From Calothrix sp. FI2-JRJ7 (lineage in GTDB: Bacteria > Cyanobacteriota > Cyanobacteriia > Cyanobacteriales > Nostocaceae), in assembly GCA_019359675.1 (NCBI GenBank), contig JAHHGX010000087.1:1-64000 (forward strand): a stretch of DNA of 64,000 nt, read 5' to 3'. The translations under genes and the position numbers were made by a program. The notes under the pieces were generated by a model. The model was not told the DNA's origin. It ran no database searches and worked only from the letters and a program-made list of their open reading frames with translations. This document shows positions 18,115 to 27,508 of this stretch, piece after piece. The first letter of the stretch is position 1. Every line of letters starts with the position of its first letter.

Positions 18115-19482
18115 TTAAACTCGCGTTGCGCGGTTTGTGTTAATAACGCTGCCTTCTGCGTCGCGGACTTTCTTACTACGCCATAATATGCGGATAGGTG
18201 TACCTTTGAAACCTAGTTGTTGACGGAATTGACGTTCGATGTAGCGACGATAGTTATCGTTAAAACGCTTGGACTCGTTGACAAATAAGGCAATTGTTGG
18301 CGGCGCCGTTGTTACTTGGGTGCCATAATAGATTTTACCTTGTTTACCACTACGACTAACTGGGGGTGAATGCCAGTGTACTGCGTCTTCGAGTACTTCG
18401 TTGATAACAGATGTACTAACACGGCGCCGATGTGACTCAACGCTGCTAACAACTAGTTCTAAGATTTTTTCAACACGCTGTCCGGTTTGAGCGCTGACGA
18501 AGATTGTGTCTGCCCACTCGGTAAAATGTAATCGTTCTTCAAGCGCTTTCTGATAGTCGTAAATTGTATGAGAGTCTTTTTCAATTGCGTCCCATTTATT
18601 TACAACAATAATACAAGCACGTCCTTCTTCAACGATTCGTCCAGCTAGTTTTTGGTCTTGGTCGGTGACTCCATCAACAGCATCAATTACTAGTAACACT
18701 GCATCTGAACGTCGAATAGCTTTGAATGCACGGTTAATACTAAAGAATTCTGTACCATATTCAATACTTTTCTTTCTGCGAATTCCTGCGGTATCGATAA
18801 GACGATATTTGTGCCCGTTACGTTCAATGAATGTATCAATTGCATCGCGAGTTGTACCCGAAATCGGGCTAACGATGGCGCGTTCTTCACCAACAAATGC
18901 GTTTAATAGACTTGATTTACCGACATTTGGGCGCCCAACAATAGCAATTTTGATTTCTTCGTTTTCTGGTATATTTTGCACCATCGGTAAATGGTTGATT
19001 AACTCGTCGAGTAAATCACCTGTACCACTACCGTGGATAGCAGAAATAGGATATGGTTCACCGAGTCCTAATGTCCAAAACTCAGCAGCTTGCATTAAAC
19101 CTTGTTCGGGAGATTCGCATTTATTAACTGCAAGCAAGACAGGAACTTTTTGAACTCGCAACCAAGAGGCAATTTCTTCATCGGAAGAATTTGGGCCTGT
19201 TTGCCCATCTACTAGAAAAATAGCAGCACTTGCTTCAGAGAGTGCCGTCATCGCTTGCTGGCGAATAAAGGGTAAAAATTCGGTATCATCGTTGAATATC
19301 AAACCACCTGTATCAACGACTGTAAACTCTCTATCACGCCAAAACGCTTTCAAGTAAGTACGGTCACGTGTCACACCTGGTTCATCGTGAACTATAGCAG
19401 TTTGTTCACCAGCGAGACGATTTACAAAAGTTGACTTGCCCACATTGGGGCGCCCGATAATAGCAACAACAGGTAAACTCAT
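18115..19482 (-). CDS. der: ribosome biogenesis GTPase Der (EngA)
   Basis: 455 aa with two tandem G domains: [16 protein letters not shown] with DTGG and NKCE, then [16 protein letters not shown] with DTAGIRRK and NKWD, and the C-terminal KH-like domain ([12 protein letters not shown]). Der is essential for 50S subunit maturation. Length is standard. Start ATG at 19482. The repeat cluster lies immediately downstream of its stop. Confidence 0.97.
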   Translation of the reverse strand: MSLPVVAIIGRPNVGKSTFVNRLAGEQTAIVHDEPGVTRDRTYLKAFWRDREFTVVDTGGLIFNDDTEFLPFIRQQAMTALSEASAAIFLVDGQTGPNSSDEEIASWLRVQKVPVLLAVNKCESPEQGLMQAAEFWTLGLGEPYPISAIHGSGTGDLLDELINHLPMVQNIPENEEIKIAIVGRPNVGKSSLLNAFVGEERAIVSPISGTTRDAIDTFIERNGHKYRLIDTAGIRRKKSIEYGTEFFSINRAFKAIRRSDAVLLVIDAVDGVTDQDQKLAGRIVEEGRACIIVVNKWDAIEKDSHTIYDYQKALEERLHFTEWADTIFVSAQTGQRVEKILELVVSSVESHRRRVSTSVINEVLEDAVHWHSPPVSRSGKQGKIYYGTQVTTAPPTIALFVNESKRFNDNYRRYIERQFRQQLGFKGTPIRILWRSKKVRDAEGSVINTNRATRV

Positions 19483-19604
19483 AATAGTTTTGTTAACTCC
19501 GTCCGGAATATTGATTTTAGCAACGAGATTTGACAGTTAAATGATTCAAACTTAAAACAGTACAGGGAATATAAAAATAAGTCTAAAAGACTGGAGATTG
19601 AAGG

Positions 19605-20459
19605 TTGATATACTATAAGCAACGCCGTCATACACGCCGAAGGGTATTTCGATTTATCAAGTCAGGCTTATTTATACTAGGAATATGTACCTTACTATAC
19701 GCTTACTTCATAGAACCAAACTGGATTGAGATTAAATCGCTACAATTAAGTCTTCCACACCTTCCACAAGAATTTAACGAATATAGAATTGTACAAATTA
19801 GTGATATCCATGTCAATCGATGGATGACTTCAACAGGTTTAAAGCGTATTTTTCGATTAGTCAATCAGCAAAACCCTGATTCAATAGTAATTACAGGTGA
19901 CTTGGTAACACACGAACAACAACGCTTTATTCCTAAATTACAACAGACACTGGGTGTACTTACCGCAAAAGACGGTAAATTTGGCGTGTTAGGGAATCAT
20001 GACTATGGCGCCAATCCCGAAGCTATTGCAAAAACAATGGCAGAAACTGGTGTCATCAATCTCAATAATACATATTCTATATTACAACGTGGAACAGCAA
20101 AATTGTATATAGCTGGAGTTGATGATGTTTGGGCAGGAAAAGCGCGTTTAGACTTAGTGCTACAAAATTTACCATTAAATGGCGCTACAATATTACTAGC
20201 ACATGAACCAGACTTTTGCGACACCAGCGCCGCAACCAACAGGTTTGATTTACAATTATCAGGACATTCCCACGCTGGACAAATACGCTTACCGTTTTTA
20301 AAACCACCTGTATTGCCCAGTTTAGGCAAAAAATATTACGCAGGACTATATCAACTAGGTGGAATGAAATTATACACAAACCGAGGTATAGGTATGACAG
20401 GACTTCATGTCAGATTAAATTGTCGCCCTGAAATTACCGTAATTACCCTTCACACTTAG
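19605..20459 (+). CDS. membrane-anchored metallophosphoesterase (YaeI-like)
   Basis: 284 aa. A basic N-terminus and one membrane helix (about 16-38) precede a calcineurin-like phosphoesterase domain with DIH (67-69), GDLV (98-101), GNHDYG (130-135), AHEPD and GHSHAGQIRLP. These are all the metal ligands of the two-metal site. Family members remove phosphate from lipid or nucleotide substrates; the substrate here is unknown. The start is apparently TTG at 19605, preceded by GAAGG, since no ATG lies before the first motif. A dispersed repeat begins 6 bp after its stop. Confidence 0.88.
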   Translation: MIYYKQRRHTRRRVFRFIKSGLFILGICTLLYAYFIEPNWIEIKSLQLSLPHLPQEFNEYRIVQISDIHVNRWMTSTGLKRIFRLVNQQNPDSIVITGDLVTHEQQRFIPKLQQTLGVLTAKDGKFGVLGNHDYGANPEAIAKTMAETGVINLNNTYSILQRGTAKLYIAGVDDVWAGKARLDLVLQNLPLNGATILLAHEPDFCDTSAATNRFDLQLSGHSHAGQIRLPFLKPPVLPSLGKKYYAGLYQLGGMKLYTNRGIGMTGLHVRLNCRPEITVITLHT

Positions 20460-20465
20460 AGACAT

Positions 20466-20520
20466 AGGTTGGGTGGAGGCTTTGCGTTTACGTAGTATGC
20501 CGTAGGCGCAACCCAACATA
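20466..20520. repeat. 55-nt dispersed repeat, copy 2 (inverted)
   Basis: Reverse complement of 9157-9211 with one visible mismatch. It adjoins the point where a DUF2809-like coding remnant starts. Confidence 0.85.
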
Positions 20521-20525
20521 TTACT

Positions 20526-20717
20526 AACCTTGCATGTCTTGTTGAAATATTACAGTATTTCAATTTTGTGAATAAATTAGGATTACAAAATAATAGGATT
20601 TTAGCTGTTGCTTTGGGAAGCACATTTGATTGGAAAGATATAATAGCTTATGCAATCGGTACTATAATAATCTTGGCTTTAGATTTTACTGATTGTAAGC
20701 TAAGACGTAGACAATAA
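20526..20717 (+). pseudogene. C-terminal remnant of a DUF2809-type membrane protein
   Basis: An open frame of ~63 codons reads LACLVEILQYF, then LGLQNNRILAV, GSTFDWKDIIAYAIG and a hydrophobic tail ending in a basic CKLRRRQ. This matches the C-terminal part of small DUF2809 membrane proteins. Everything upstream is the 55-nt dispersed repeat and then an unrelated gene, so the N-terminal part is missing. A GTG at 20568 could start a 49-aa fragment. Probably non-functional. Confidence 0.6.
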
Positions 20718-20757
20718 AACTTTAATTATCTCGGTGTCGGCACAATTTTAATATTTT

Positions 20758-21133
20758 TTACAATATCTCAAGTGTAAAAATACCATTTGGCTTATTTATA
20801 ATCAACTGCACAATATCTAACCAAAAAGAACCCAGGATAGTATCAGGGAGGTCATCACCTACATGCACTGGAATAATAATTTCTACAGAATCAATAATAA
20901 TTTTGCCCTCGTATATACTAAATTTTGCTTTCCCCTGTGCTGTCTGAACTTGAACCTGTGAAGTTAATAGTGGCCATGCCAAAGCTTCCAAATCTTGGGG
21001 TATTTATTGCTAACCATCCATCTGTGAAGCCAGTATCCAACAAAGCTTCTATAGGAAATTTTTCACCATTGATAGCAACAAGTTCTATGTCAAACAATAA
21101 TTCCTTGTCATCGGTGAACCGCCCTTCAATCAT
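20758..21133 (-). pseudogene. retropepsin-like aspartyl protease, frameshifted
   Basis: Two frames together give one ~125-aa protein. The first starts at 21133 (MIEGRFTDDKELLFDIEL) and carries the catalytic ALLDTGFTDGWLAIN; the second continues QDLEALAWPLL, FSIYEGKIII, VHVGDDLPDTILGS and ends FTLEIL. The break is a CCCC run (GGGG at 20997-21000 on the plus strand), where one base too many shifts the frame. This could be a true mutation or a sequencing error. The start overlaps the upstream 105-aa gene as ATGA, so they form a translationally coupled pair. A second, more decayed copy lies at 26967-27181. Confidence 0.75.
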
Positions 21134-21447
21134 ATCTTTCCACAGCAACCTGTATCGTTTAACCGAAAGATTGTTAGCTTTGGCTCCGAGGTGTAACCAT
21201 ATGCCTCTACAATTTTTTCTGTTATGCCATTTAAAGTTGGGTCAATAATATATTGTTCTGTATCAGGGTCAATAGCAATGTGCCAGTTGTAATGTGTTTC
21301 TATTAACTGCGGACGCAATCGCTCAAAGATAACGTTACATCGCATTGCAAGTTCATCACTTCGTTGTCGGCGCCTAGCTCTTTCTTCATCTTGCATGGGT
21401 TTCGGTGGCAAGATACGCGAACGTCGTTTTTGGGATAACTGTGTCAT
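21130..21447 (-). CDS. hypothetical protein paired with aspartyl protease
   Basis: 105 aa, charged, with an Arg/Lys/Glu-rich N-terminal half (PKPMQDEERARRRQRSDE) and a compact C-terminal half (YNWHIAIDPDTEQYIIDP, then FRLNDTGCCGKI). No known domain is recognised. It overlaps the protease start by ATGA, so the two are probably translated together, which gives it the layout of a small two-gene module such as a toxin-antitoxin pair. That role is only inference. Confidence 0.6.
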   Translation of the reverse strand: MTQLSQKRRSRILPPKPMQDEERARRRQRSDELAMRCNVIFERLRPQLIETHYNWHIAIDPDTEQYIIDPTLNGITEKIVEAYGYTSEPKLTIFRLNDTGCCGKI

Positions 21448-21651
21448 GTAAGTAATATTTTACGTCAATTCTATAATTTTACCTTAACTGAACTGTACCT
21501 CAAACGAGAAAAGGCATAGGAATGCTAGTTCTGGACACAAAAGTTTAAAAATTTAAACTATTTAGGTGATTTGGTCGGTATTGGTGTATTAGTGGAATAT
21601 TAGCAAAATATATACAAATCTGTTTTTTATCCACAGGCGCCTACTTAATAT

Positions 21652-24600
21652 ATGTTTACCGTAAATCCTTCTGGGACTGACATCAAAAGAAAACGAGTGC
21701 AACTCCGGGTTATATACGAAGAGTTACCACCTGTTGAAAAGCAGATAGTGCAATTGTTCTCAATAATTTATGAACCTGTGAGTAAAAAGCAGTTTTTTAG
21801 CTGTTTTAGCAAAATAGGCGCCGTAGATAGTAAAACTTTAGATGTATATATAGATGGGTTAGTTAAAGCAGAGCTCTTGGTCAAAAATAATGAGTTGATT
21901 CAATGTCATGATTTATTGGTAGAAATTGTTACACGAGATGCAGTGTCTAATGGAAAATTTGAAGTTTTTGCTGACTTGGTTCAAGTTGGGATACCAATAA
22001 GGAATTATGAAATAAATGGTTCTCGATATTTCTCGAATGATACGCAGTTAATACGCGAAGTTCGTATTGGTATTTACCGTGGTAATTTAAATTTTGTAGA
22101 TAAACAGTTTATAGACTACGAACAATGTAGACAAATTAAAAATAAAATATCACGGCAGGAAGTTATTTATAAAATATGTAACAACCCTTTTGATGCTAAG
22201 TGGATTCAAGCTTTACCTCAAGAATTATATGAGAATTGCTTACAAATCATTTTACTAGATTCTGCTCTCAAGTTATCGGCTGCTGACGAAGCATTTAATT
22301 TGCTTAAAGAAGAATGCTTTTCTCAAGGTGAGCATTGTTCTGATTATTTACGGATACTTTTAACTGAACAGTTGTTACTGCGTGGTCGTTTACAAGAAGC
22401 ACAGCAGTGTTTAGAGTCTATATCTGAATCATATCAAGATATTACTCTTGTTTATTGGGGATGGTTGAATTTTTTACGCGATGATGTTGATGAAGCTATT
22501 GTATATTATAACAATGCCCTCAAAGCTTTAAATCCAGGTCGAGGTAAACGTCAAAGCTATTTTAATAATTTGGCTGGGTTGTTTTTTATACTCGCTTTAA
22601 TTAAAGAAGGTTCAAAAAAGAATTTAGAAAAAGCTTTAGATTATTGTAGCTTGATGTCGCACGGTAATCATTGGCTGCGAATGGTTTACTCTCAGTTAAA
22701 AATTTTACTTGAAGTTCAGTTAGGTGATATTTCACAAAAACATCTTATTCTCACTAACCGCATCATCTTTCCTGGAGAACACAATATTATCGAAGCATTA
22801 TTTTTTATGCTTTGTCATTATTGGACAGATGCCAATAGTGCGAAAAGACATTTACTTGGTTTGGTAGAGCGGTGTTATTCGCAAGCGATGACAAACGATT
22901 ATACTTGGTTGGCAATGGAAAGTGTAGAACTATTATCGCGACTCAGGTCAGATGATAATTTGGAAACTCAGGCAGAAAATCTCAACGAAGAATTAGGGAT
23001 AACTAGTATTATTAATACTATTGCACCGCAATCTTCGTGGCAACGCTGTTTGAATGCTCTTGCTAATTTAAAGAAACAGGCGCCTACTATTAAAGAAGGT
23101 ACTACAAGGTTAGCGTGGTTTATTACTCATTATGCATACAAATGTACACTTCAACCACGCGAACAAAAGGTGAATAATAAGGGAGAATGGGGTAAAGGGC
23201 GCCCGATAGCTTTGAAGCGTTTAAAAACTGAGTTGGATGAATTTGATTATTTGACGACGCAGGATATTAAAGCTTGTGCTTGTATTGAAGCTTATTATGA
23301 TGGGCATTATTATGGTAAAACCGAATATTCGTTTCCCGATAGAGCGATAACAGCTTTGGTTGGTCATCCTTTAGTATTTTGGGACGATGCAGCTTGTACA
23401 CGAGTAGAAGTTGTAAAGGGAGAACCAGAGTTAATAGTTAAGAAAGGTCGGAAAGGTAAATTAACTATCGAGTTTTCGCCAAAACTATCGCATAGCCAAA
23501 ATGTTTTAGCTATCAAAGAAACTCCTACACGTATTAAAGTAATTGAAATTACCAGCGAACATCGACGTATTACTGAAATAATTGGGAATGATAATCGATT
23601 AGTTGTACCGATTAGTGCCGAAAAGCAAGTATTAGAGGCAATTAATGGAGTTTCAGAAATTGTAACAGTACATTCAGATATTGGTGGTGGGGTTGGAGGC
23701 GCCGAGGAGGTAGCTGCACAAACAATACCATATATTATATTGTTACCAGATAAAGAAGGGTTGAAAGTAAGTTTATTAGCTTGTCCATTTGGTAGCGGTG
23801 GTCCTTATTATCGTCCGGGTACAGGTGGCGAAACTGTCATTGCTGAAATTAATAATAGGCGCCTACAAACACGACGTAATCTAAAAGAAGAGAAGTTGCT
23901 GACAGATAATGCTATTGCAGCTTGTCCGACTTTAGCAAATATTGAAACAGAAGATGGGGAATGGCAAATAAATAACCCAGAAGATTGTTTAGAACTTTTA
24001 TTAGAACTGCAAGCGTTGGGAGATAGTGTTGTTATTGAGTGGCCCGAAGGAGAAAAGCTGCGGGTAAGTCATCGCGCTGACCTGAAAGATTTACAAATGT
24101 CGATTCAACGCTCCTCTGATTGGTTCGGCATTAGTGGTGAGTTAAAATTAAATGATAATTTAGTGTTAGATATGCGACAGTTGTTAGAACTGCTCGATAA
24201 TACACCTGGTAGATTTATTCCCCTTGGTGATGGTCAATTTTTAGCGTTGACACAAGCATTCCGTAGGCGCCTAGATGAGTTAAAGACATTTTCGGAAATA
24301 TCTAATAAAGGTATAAGGTTTCATCCGTTAGCAACATTGGGGTTAGAAGACTTTGTTGACGAAGTAGGTACACTCAAAGCAGATAAACATTGGAAAGCGC
24401 ATGTACAACGTTTAAAAGAAAGTCAAAACTTACAGCCTAAATTACCAAGTACCTTTCAAGCAGAGTTACGCGACTATCAAGTTGAAGGTTTTAATTGGAT
24501 GTCACGTTTAGCACATTGGGGAGTAGGCGCCTGTTTAGCAGACCAAATGGGATTAGGAAAAACAATACAAGCATTAGCAGTAATTTTAAATCGTGCTAGT

Positions 24601-25839
24601 GCTGGGGCAACTTTAATTATTGCACCAACATCTGTATGCATGAATTGGATTAGCGAGGCACAGAAATTTGCGCCGACTTTAAATATTATTCAATTTGGTA
24701 ATAATAAACGGCAACAAGTTCTCGATAATTTAAAACCGTTTGACATGTTTATTTGTAGCTACGGATTATTACAGCAAGAAGAAGTTTCGCAAATGCTATC
24801 TCAAATCGAATGGCAAACCATAGTATTAGACGAAGCGCAAGCGATAAAAAACATGTCAACCAAACGCTCGCAAGCAGCAATGAATTTAAAAGCAGGTTTT
24901 AAACTAATTACAACCGGAACTCCAATAGAAAATCATCTTGGTGAATTGTGGAATTTATTTAGATTTATTAATCCTGGTTTACTTGGTTCATTTGAAAGCT
25001 TTAACGAGCGCTTTGCTAACCCGATCGAAAAATTTCAAGATAAAGGTGCCCGTACCAAGTTGAAAAAACTCATTCAACCATTTATACTGCGTCGTACAAA
25101 GAACCAAGTCTTAGAATCATTACCATCTCGTACCGAAATATTATTGCATGTAGAACTAAGTCGAGAAGAAATGGCGTTTTACGAAGCATTACGACGTGAA
25201 GCAGTAGCAAAACTTACGGACGAAGAGGCGCCAGCAGGTCAAAAACATCTACAAGTATTAGCAGAAATAATGAAACTACGTCGTTCTTGTTGTAATGCTC
25301 GGTTAGTGGCAAAAGACACTAAATTACCAAGTGCCAAACTACAACTTTTTGGCGAAGTGCTAGGAGACTTACTAGAAAATCGTCACAAAGTACTGGTATT
25401 TAGTCAATTTGTAGACCACTTACATATTATTCGCCATTATTTAGACACACAAAACATTAGCTATCAATATTTAGATGGCAGCACACCTGTAGCAAACCGT
25501 AAAAAAGCAGTTGATGCATTCCAAGCAGGAGAAGGAGACGTATTTTTAATAAGTTTAAAAGCAGGAGGAACAGGCTTAAATCTTACTGCTGCCGACTATG
25601 TAATTCATATGGACCCGTGGTGGAACCCAGCAGTCGAAGACCAAGCATCTGACCGCGCGCACCGCATAGGACAACAACGTCCAGTTACTATATATAGACT
25701 AGTTGCCAAAGACACCATCGAAGACAAAATCGTAGAATTACACCATCACAAACGTGACTTAGCAGATAGTTTACTCGAAGGCGCCGACATTAGCGGCAAA
25801 ATGTCCACAGAAGTATTACTAGAATTAATGGGCGCCTGA
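21652..25839 (+). CDS. SNF2-family DNA helicase/translocase with large N-terminal extension
   Basis: 1395 aa. The C-terminal ~470 residues are a full SNF2 motor: DYQVEGFNWM, Walker A DQMGLGKT (about 960-968), VLDEAQAIKN (DEAQ, about 1058), GTPIENHLGELWNLF, then helicase C with VFSQF, YLDGSTP, AGGTGLNLTAADYVIHMDPWWNPAVEDQ-type motifs and DRAHRIGQ. The first ~900 residues are a long extension including helical-repeat-like sequence (residues ~150-420) and a beta-rich part typical of bacterial HepA-like SNF2 proteins. It probably remodels DNA-protein or RNA polymerase complexes. It stands alone between repeat-rich gaps and ends before a hairpin repeat. Confidence 0.93.
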   Translation: MFTVNPSGTDIKRKRVQLRVIYEELPPVEKQIVQLFSIIYEPVSKKQFFSCFSKIGAVDSKTLDVYIDGLVKAELLVKNNELIQCHDLLVEIVTRDAVSNGKFEVFADLVQVGIPIRNYEINGSRYFSNDTQLIREVRIGIYRGNLNFVDKQFIDYEQCRQIKNKISRQEVIYKICNNPFDAKWIQALPQELYENCLQIILLDSALKLSAADEAFNLLKEECFSQGEHCSDYLRILLTEQLLLRGRLQEAQQCLESISESYQDITLVYWGWLNFLRDDVDEAIVYYNNALKALNPGRGKRQSYFNNLAGLFFILALIKEGSKKNLEKALDYCSLMSHGNHWLRMVYSQLKILLEVQLGDISQKHLILTNRIIFPGEHNIIEALFFMLCHYWTDANSAKRHLLGLVERCYSQAMTNDYTWLAMESVELLSRLRSDDNLETQAENLNEELGITSIINTIAPQSSWQRCLNALANLKKQAPTIKEGTTRLAWFITHYAYKCTLQPREQKVNNKGEWGKGRPIALKRLKTELDEFDYLTTQDIKACACIEAYYDGHYYGKTEYSFPDRAITALVGHPLVFWDDAACTRVEVVKGEPELIVKKGRKGKLTIEFSPKLSHSQNVLAIKETPTRIKVIEITSEHRRITEIIGNDNRLVVPISAEKQVLEAINGVSEIVTVHSDIGGGVGGAEEVAAQTIPYIILLPDKEGLKVSLLACPFGSGGPYYRPGTGGETVIAEINNRRLQTRRNLKEEKLLTDNAIAACPTLANIETEDGEWQINNPEDCLELLLELQALGDSVVIEWPEGEKLRVSHRADLKDLQMSIQRSSDWFGISGELKLNDNLVLDMRQLLELLDNTPGRFIPLGDGQFLALTQAFRRRLDELKTFSEISNKGIRFHPLATLGLEDFVDEVGTLKADKHWKAHVQRLKESQNLQPKLPSTFQAELRDYQVEGFNWMSRLAHWGVGACLADQMGLGKTIQALAVILNRASAGATLIIAPTSVCMNWISEAQKFAPTLNIIQFGNNKRQQVLDNLKPFDMFICSYGLLQQEEVSQMLSQIEWQTIVLDEAQAIKNMSTKRSQAAMNLKAGFKLITTGTPIENHLGELWNLFRFINPGLLGSFESFNERFANPIEKFQDKGARTKLKKLIQPFILRRTKNQVLESLPSRTEILLHVELSREEMAFYEALRREAVAKLTDEEAPAGQKHLQVLAEIMKLRRSCCNARLVAKDTKLPSAKLQLFGEVLGDLLENRHKVLVFSQFVDHLHIIRHYLDTQNISYQYLDGSTPVANRKKAVDAFQAGEGDVFLISLKAGGTGLNLTAADYVIHMDPWWNPAVEDQASDRAHRIGQQRPVTIYRLVAKDTIEDKIVELHHHKRDLADSLLEGADISGKMSTEVLLELMGA

Positions 25840-25850
25840 TTTTAACGCAA

Positions 25851-25913
25851 GTAGGGTGCGTGACGCAATGAAAAAACCTGAAACGAAGTGAAGAACTTCC
25901 AGCGTCACGCACC
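25851..25913. repeat. GTGCGTGACGC-family hairpin after the SNF2 gene
   Basis: Arms GTGCGTGACGC and GCGTCACGCAC enclose about 40 nt. It lies 12 bp after the SNF2 stop and may double as a terminator. Confidence 0.8.
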
Positions 25914-26059
25914 ACAATATACGGTTATAGCTTAATTTTTCTTTCTTCGTGTCCTCTATAACGAGCGTGGTTAAAATTTTGCAGCAACAAACAAAGCTTA
26001 CCCTTGAACGCTAATAATTGGACACAAAGAACACAAAAAAGAATAGATTATATGTAGAT

Positions 26060-26881
26060 TTACTCGCTTAACTTTCCTGAATCAATTAATTTGTCAATTT
26101 CCTCCTGCACCAATGGAGATGGTGGAATTTCTTTGCTGATAATTTTGTTACAGATATCCACACACGTATCGCAAATAAATACACCTGGTCCTGCAATAAG
26201 AATATTAACTTGTTCTCGGCTTTTGTGACAAAATGAGCAGCACAATTCTATCTTGGTCTCGGCAATACTACTAGTCATAGTTTTTGTTTCCTTAAGTAAA
26301 GTAGGTTGAATTTGTTCTTGAAGAGGAGATAATCGTTCTCTCAGTTGATGGCGAGATCTCTGTAGGCGCCCTTTTACAGCATTAACTGAAATATTTAAGC
26401 GATTTGCTACTTCTTGTAAGCTAAATTGCTCGTTGTAAAACAGTAAAACTACTGAACGATTCTTGGGAGATAGAGTGTCAACTGCATTTTGTAATACAGT
26501 CTGTAATTCTTCCTGTTCTGCCACAAGCTGAGGGTCAGGCGAACTCCCAACAATTGGTAGCGGTTTATCTATAAAATTCCCTATCATTGCTTCCAGGGAA
26601 AAACAGACTAATTTACGGCGCCGCAAATCGTTCCGGCAAACATTGAGTACAATGCCGTACAGCCAACTCTTAAAGCGTGTTGGGTCATTGAGTTTATCTA
26701 GCGAGAGATAAGCTTGCAGCATGGCATCTTGTACAAGCTCTTGCGCCAAATCTCCATTGCCCACCACACGTGTAGCTAGGCGTTGCGCCATTTGTTGATA
26801 ACGCGACACAAGCAAACCGAATGCAGCTTTATTTCCCTGTCGCGATAGAAAAACTAACTCCAGATCACTGTGTTCGGACAT
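26060..26881 (-). CDS. ECF-type sigma factor fused to a ClpX-type C4 zinc finger
   Basis: 273 aa from the ATG at 26881, which has GAGGGA just upstream; a start at 26899 adds 6 residues. Sigma region 2 (about 15-90, with [16 protein letters not shown] and [12 protein letters not shown]) and region 4 (about 130-185, [36 protein letters not shown]) are clear. After a ~25-residue linker comes [20 protein letters not shown] followed by CDTC, an almost exact copy of the ClpX N-terminal zinc ribbon (Cys at about 215, 218, 237, 240). That ribbon dimerises and binds substrates or adaptors in ClpX, so the fusion may couple this sigma factor to proteolysis or redox/zinc sensing (inference). No anti-sigma gene is adjacent. 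An internal ATG at 26278 preceded by AAGGA could yield the zinc finger alone. Confidence 0.88.
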   Translation of the reverse strand: MSEHSDLELVFLSRQGNKAAFGLLVSRYQQMAQRLATRVVGNGDLAQELVQDAMLQAYLSLDKLNDPTRFKSWLYGIVLNVCRNDLRRRKLVCFSLEAMIGNFIDKPLPIVGSSPDPQLVAEQEELQTVLQNAVDTLSPKNRSVVLLFYNEQFSLQEVANRLNISVNAVKGRLQRSRHQLRERLSPLQEQIQPTLLKETKTMTSSIAETKIELCCSFCHKSREQVNILIAGPGVFICDTCVDICNKIISKEIPPSPLVQEEIDKLIDSGKLSE

Positions 26882-26966
26882 GTCTCCCTCGCTAAACAAC
26901 TCTATCTATATAGTGGCAAGCCAGAGGAAAAAGGTTACCTTGATAAAAAAATATGTTGATTAAATT

Positions 26967-27181
26967 ATGGACAAAATTAAAATAACTGGTATTGACCATA
27001 TTGTAATTCGATGGAATGGGTGGCTTGTCATTAATAGGCAAGACTTAGAAGCACTATTATGGTCTATGTTGGACGTGATATTCCCGAAACTGCAATGGGG
27101 TCAGCATGGTTAGACATCATGAAGCTGATTATCAACAAATCGGAAGGTGTACTGACTTTAGAATTTATCGAGCCTTCCTGA
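26967..27181 (+). pseudogene. second aspartyl protease remnant
   Basis: From an ATG at 26967 the frame reads GWLVINRQDLEALLW, equivalent to the region after the catalytic DTG of the protease at 20758-21133. The frame then shifts to VGRDIPETAMGSAWLDIMKL and ends LTLEFIEPS. The DTG and the middle beta strands are lost, and the frame is broken near 27060. The gene is dead. Confidence 0.65.
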
Positions 27182-27508
27182 AAAACAGCTTTATGAGATA
27201 AAAATACATCTAAATAGGCAATAATATATAGATAGCAATATAGATTTTTTCGCTCAGGCGCCGCGAACCATAGGGTGTTTTTTTGGCAGAGTCCAAATTT
27301 ATTGTGTAAACGCTTGTCCAGTATAGCTTTGAAGTATTCCATCTATTTACAAGGTTCGCGGTAACTCTGAAACCCTTAGCATAAAAACGTTTTAGTCATT
27401 TTGAACAGCGCCTGTCTTGACACATTAGCCTTTGAAACGCTATTCTTAGTCTAGGTTCGCGGAACAGCACCTTGAAAACTAAATACAGCAAAGCTTCTAT
27501 GCCTAGCC
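27182..27508 (+). promoter_or_regulatory. probable CRISPR leader region
   Basis: AT-rich non-coding DNA directly before the first repeat. GGTTCGCGG occurs twice in direct orientation (about 27353 and 27454) and once inverted (CCGCGAACC, about 27255). By repeat orientation (GATTGAAAC at the 3' end) the leader should be on this side. Promoter position not assignable by eye. Confidence 0.45.
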
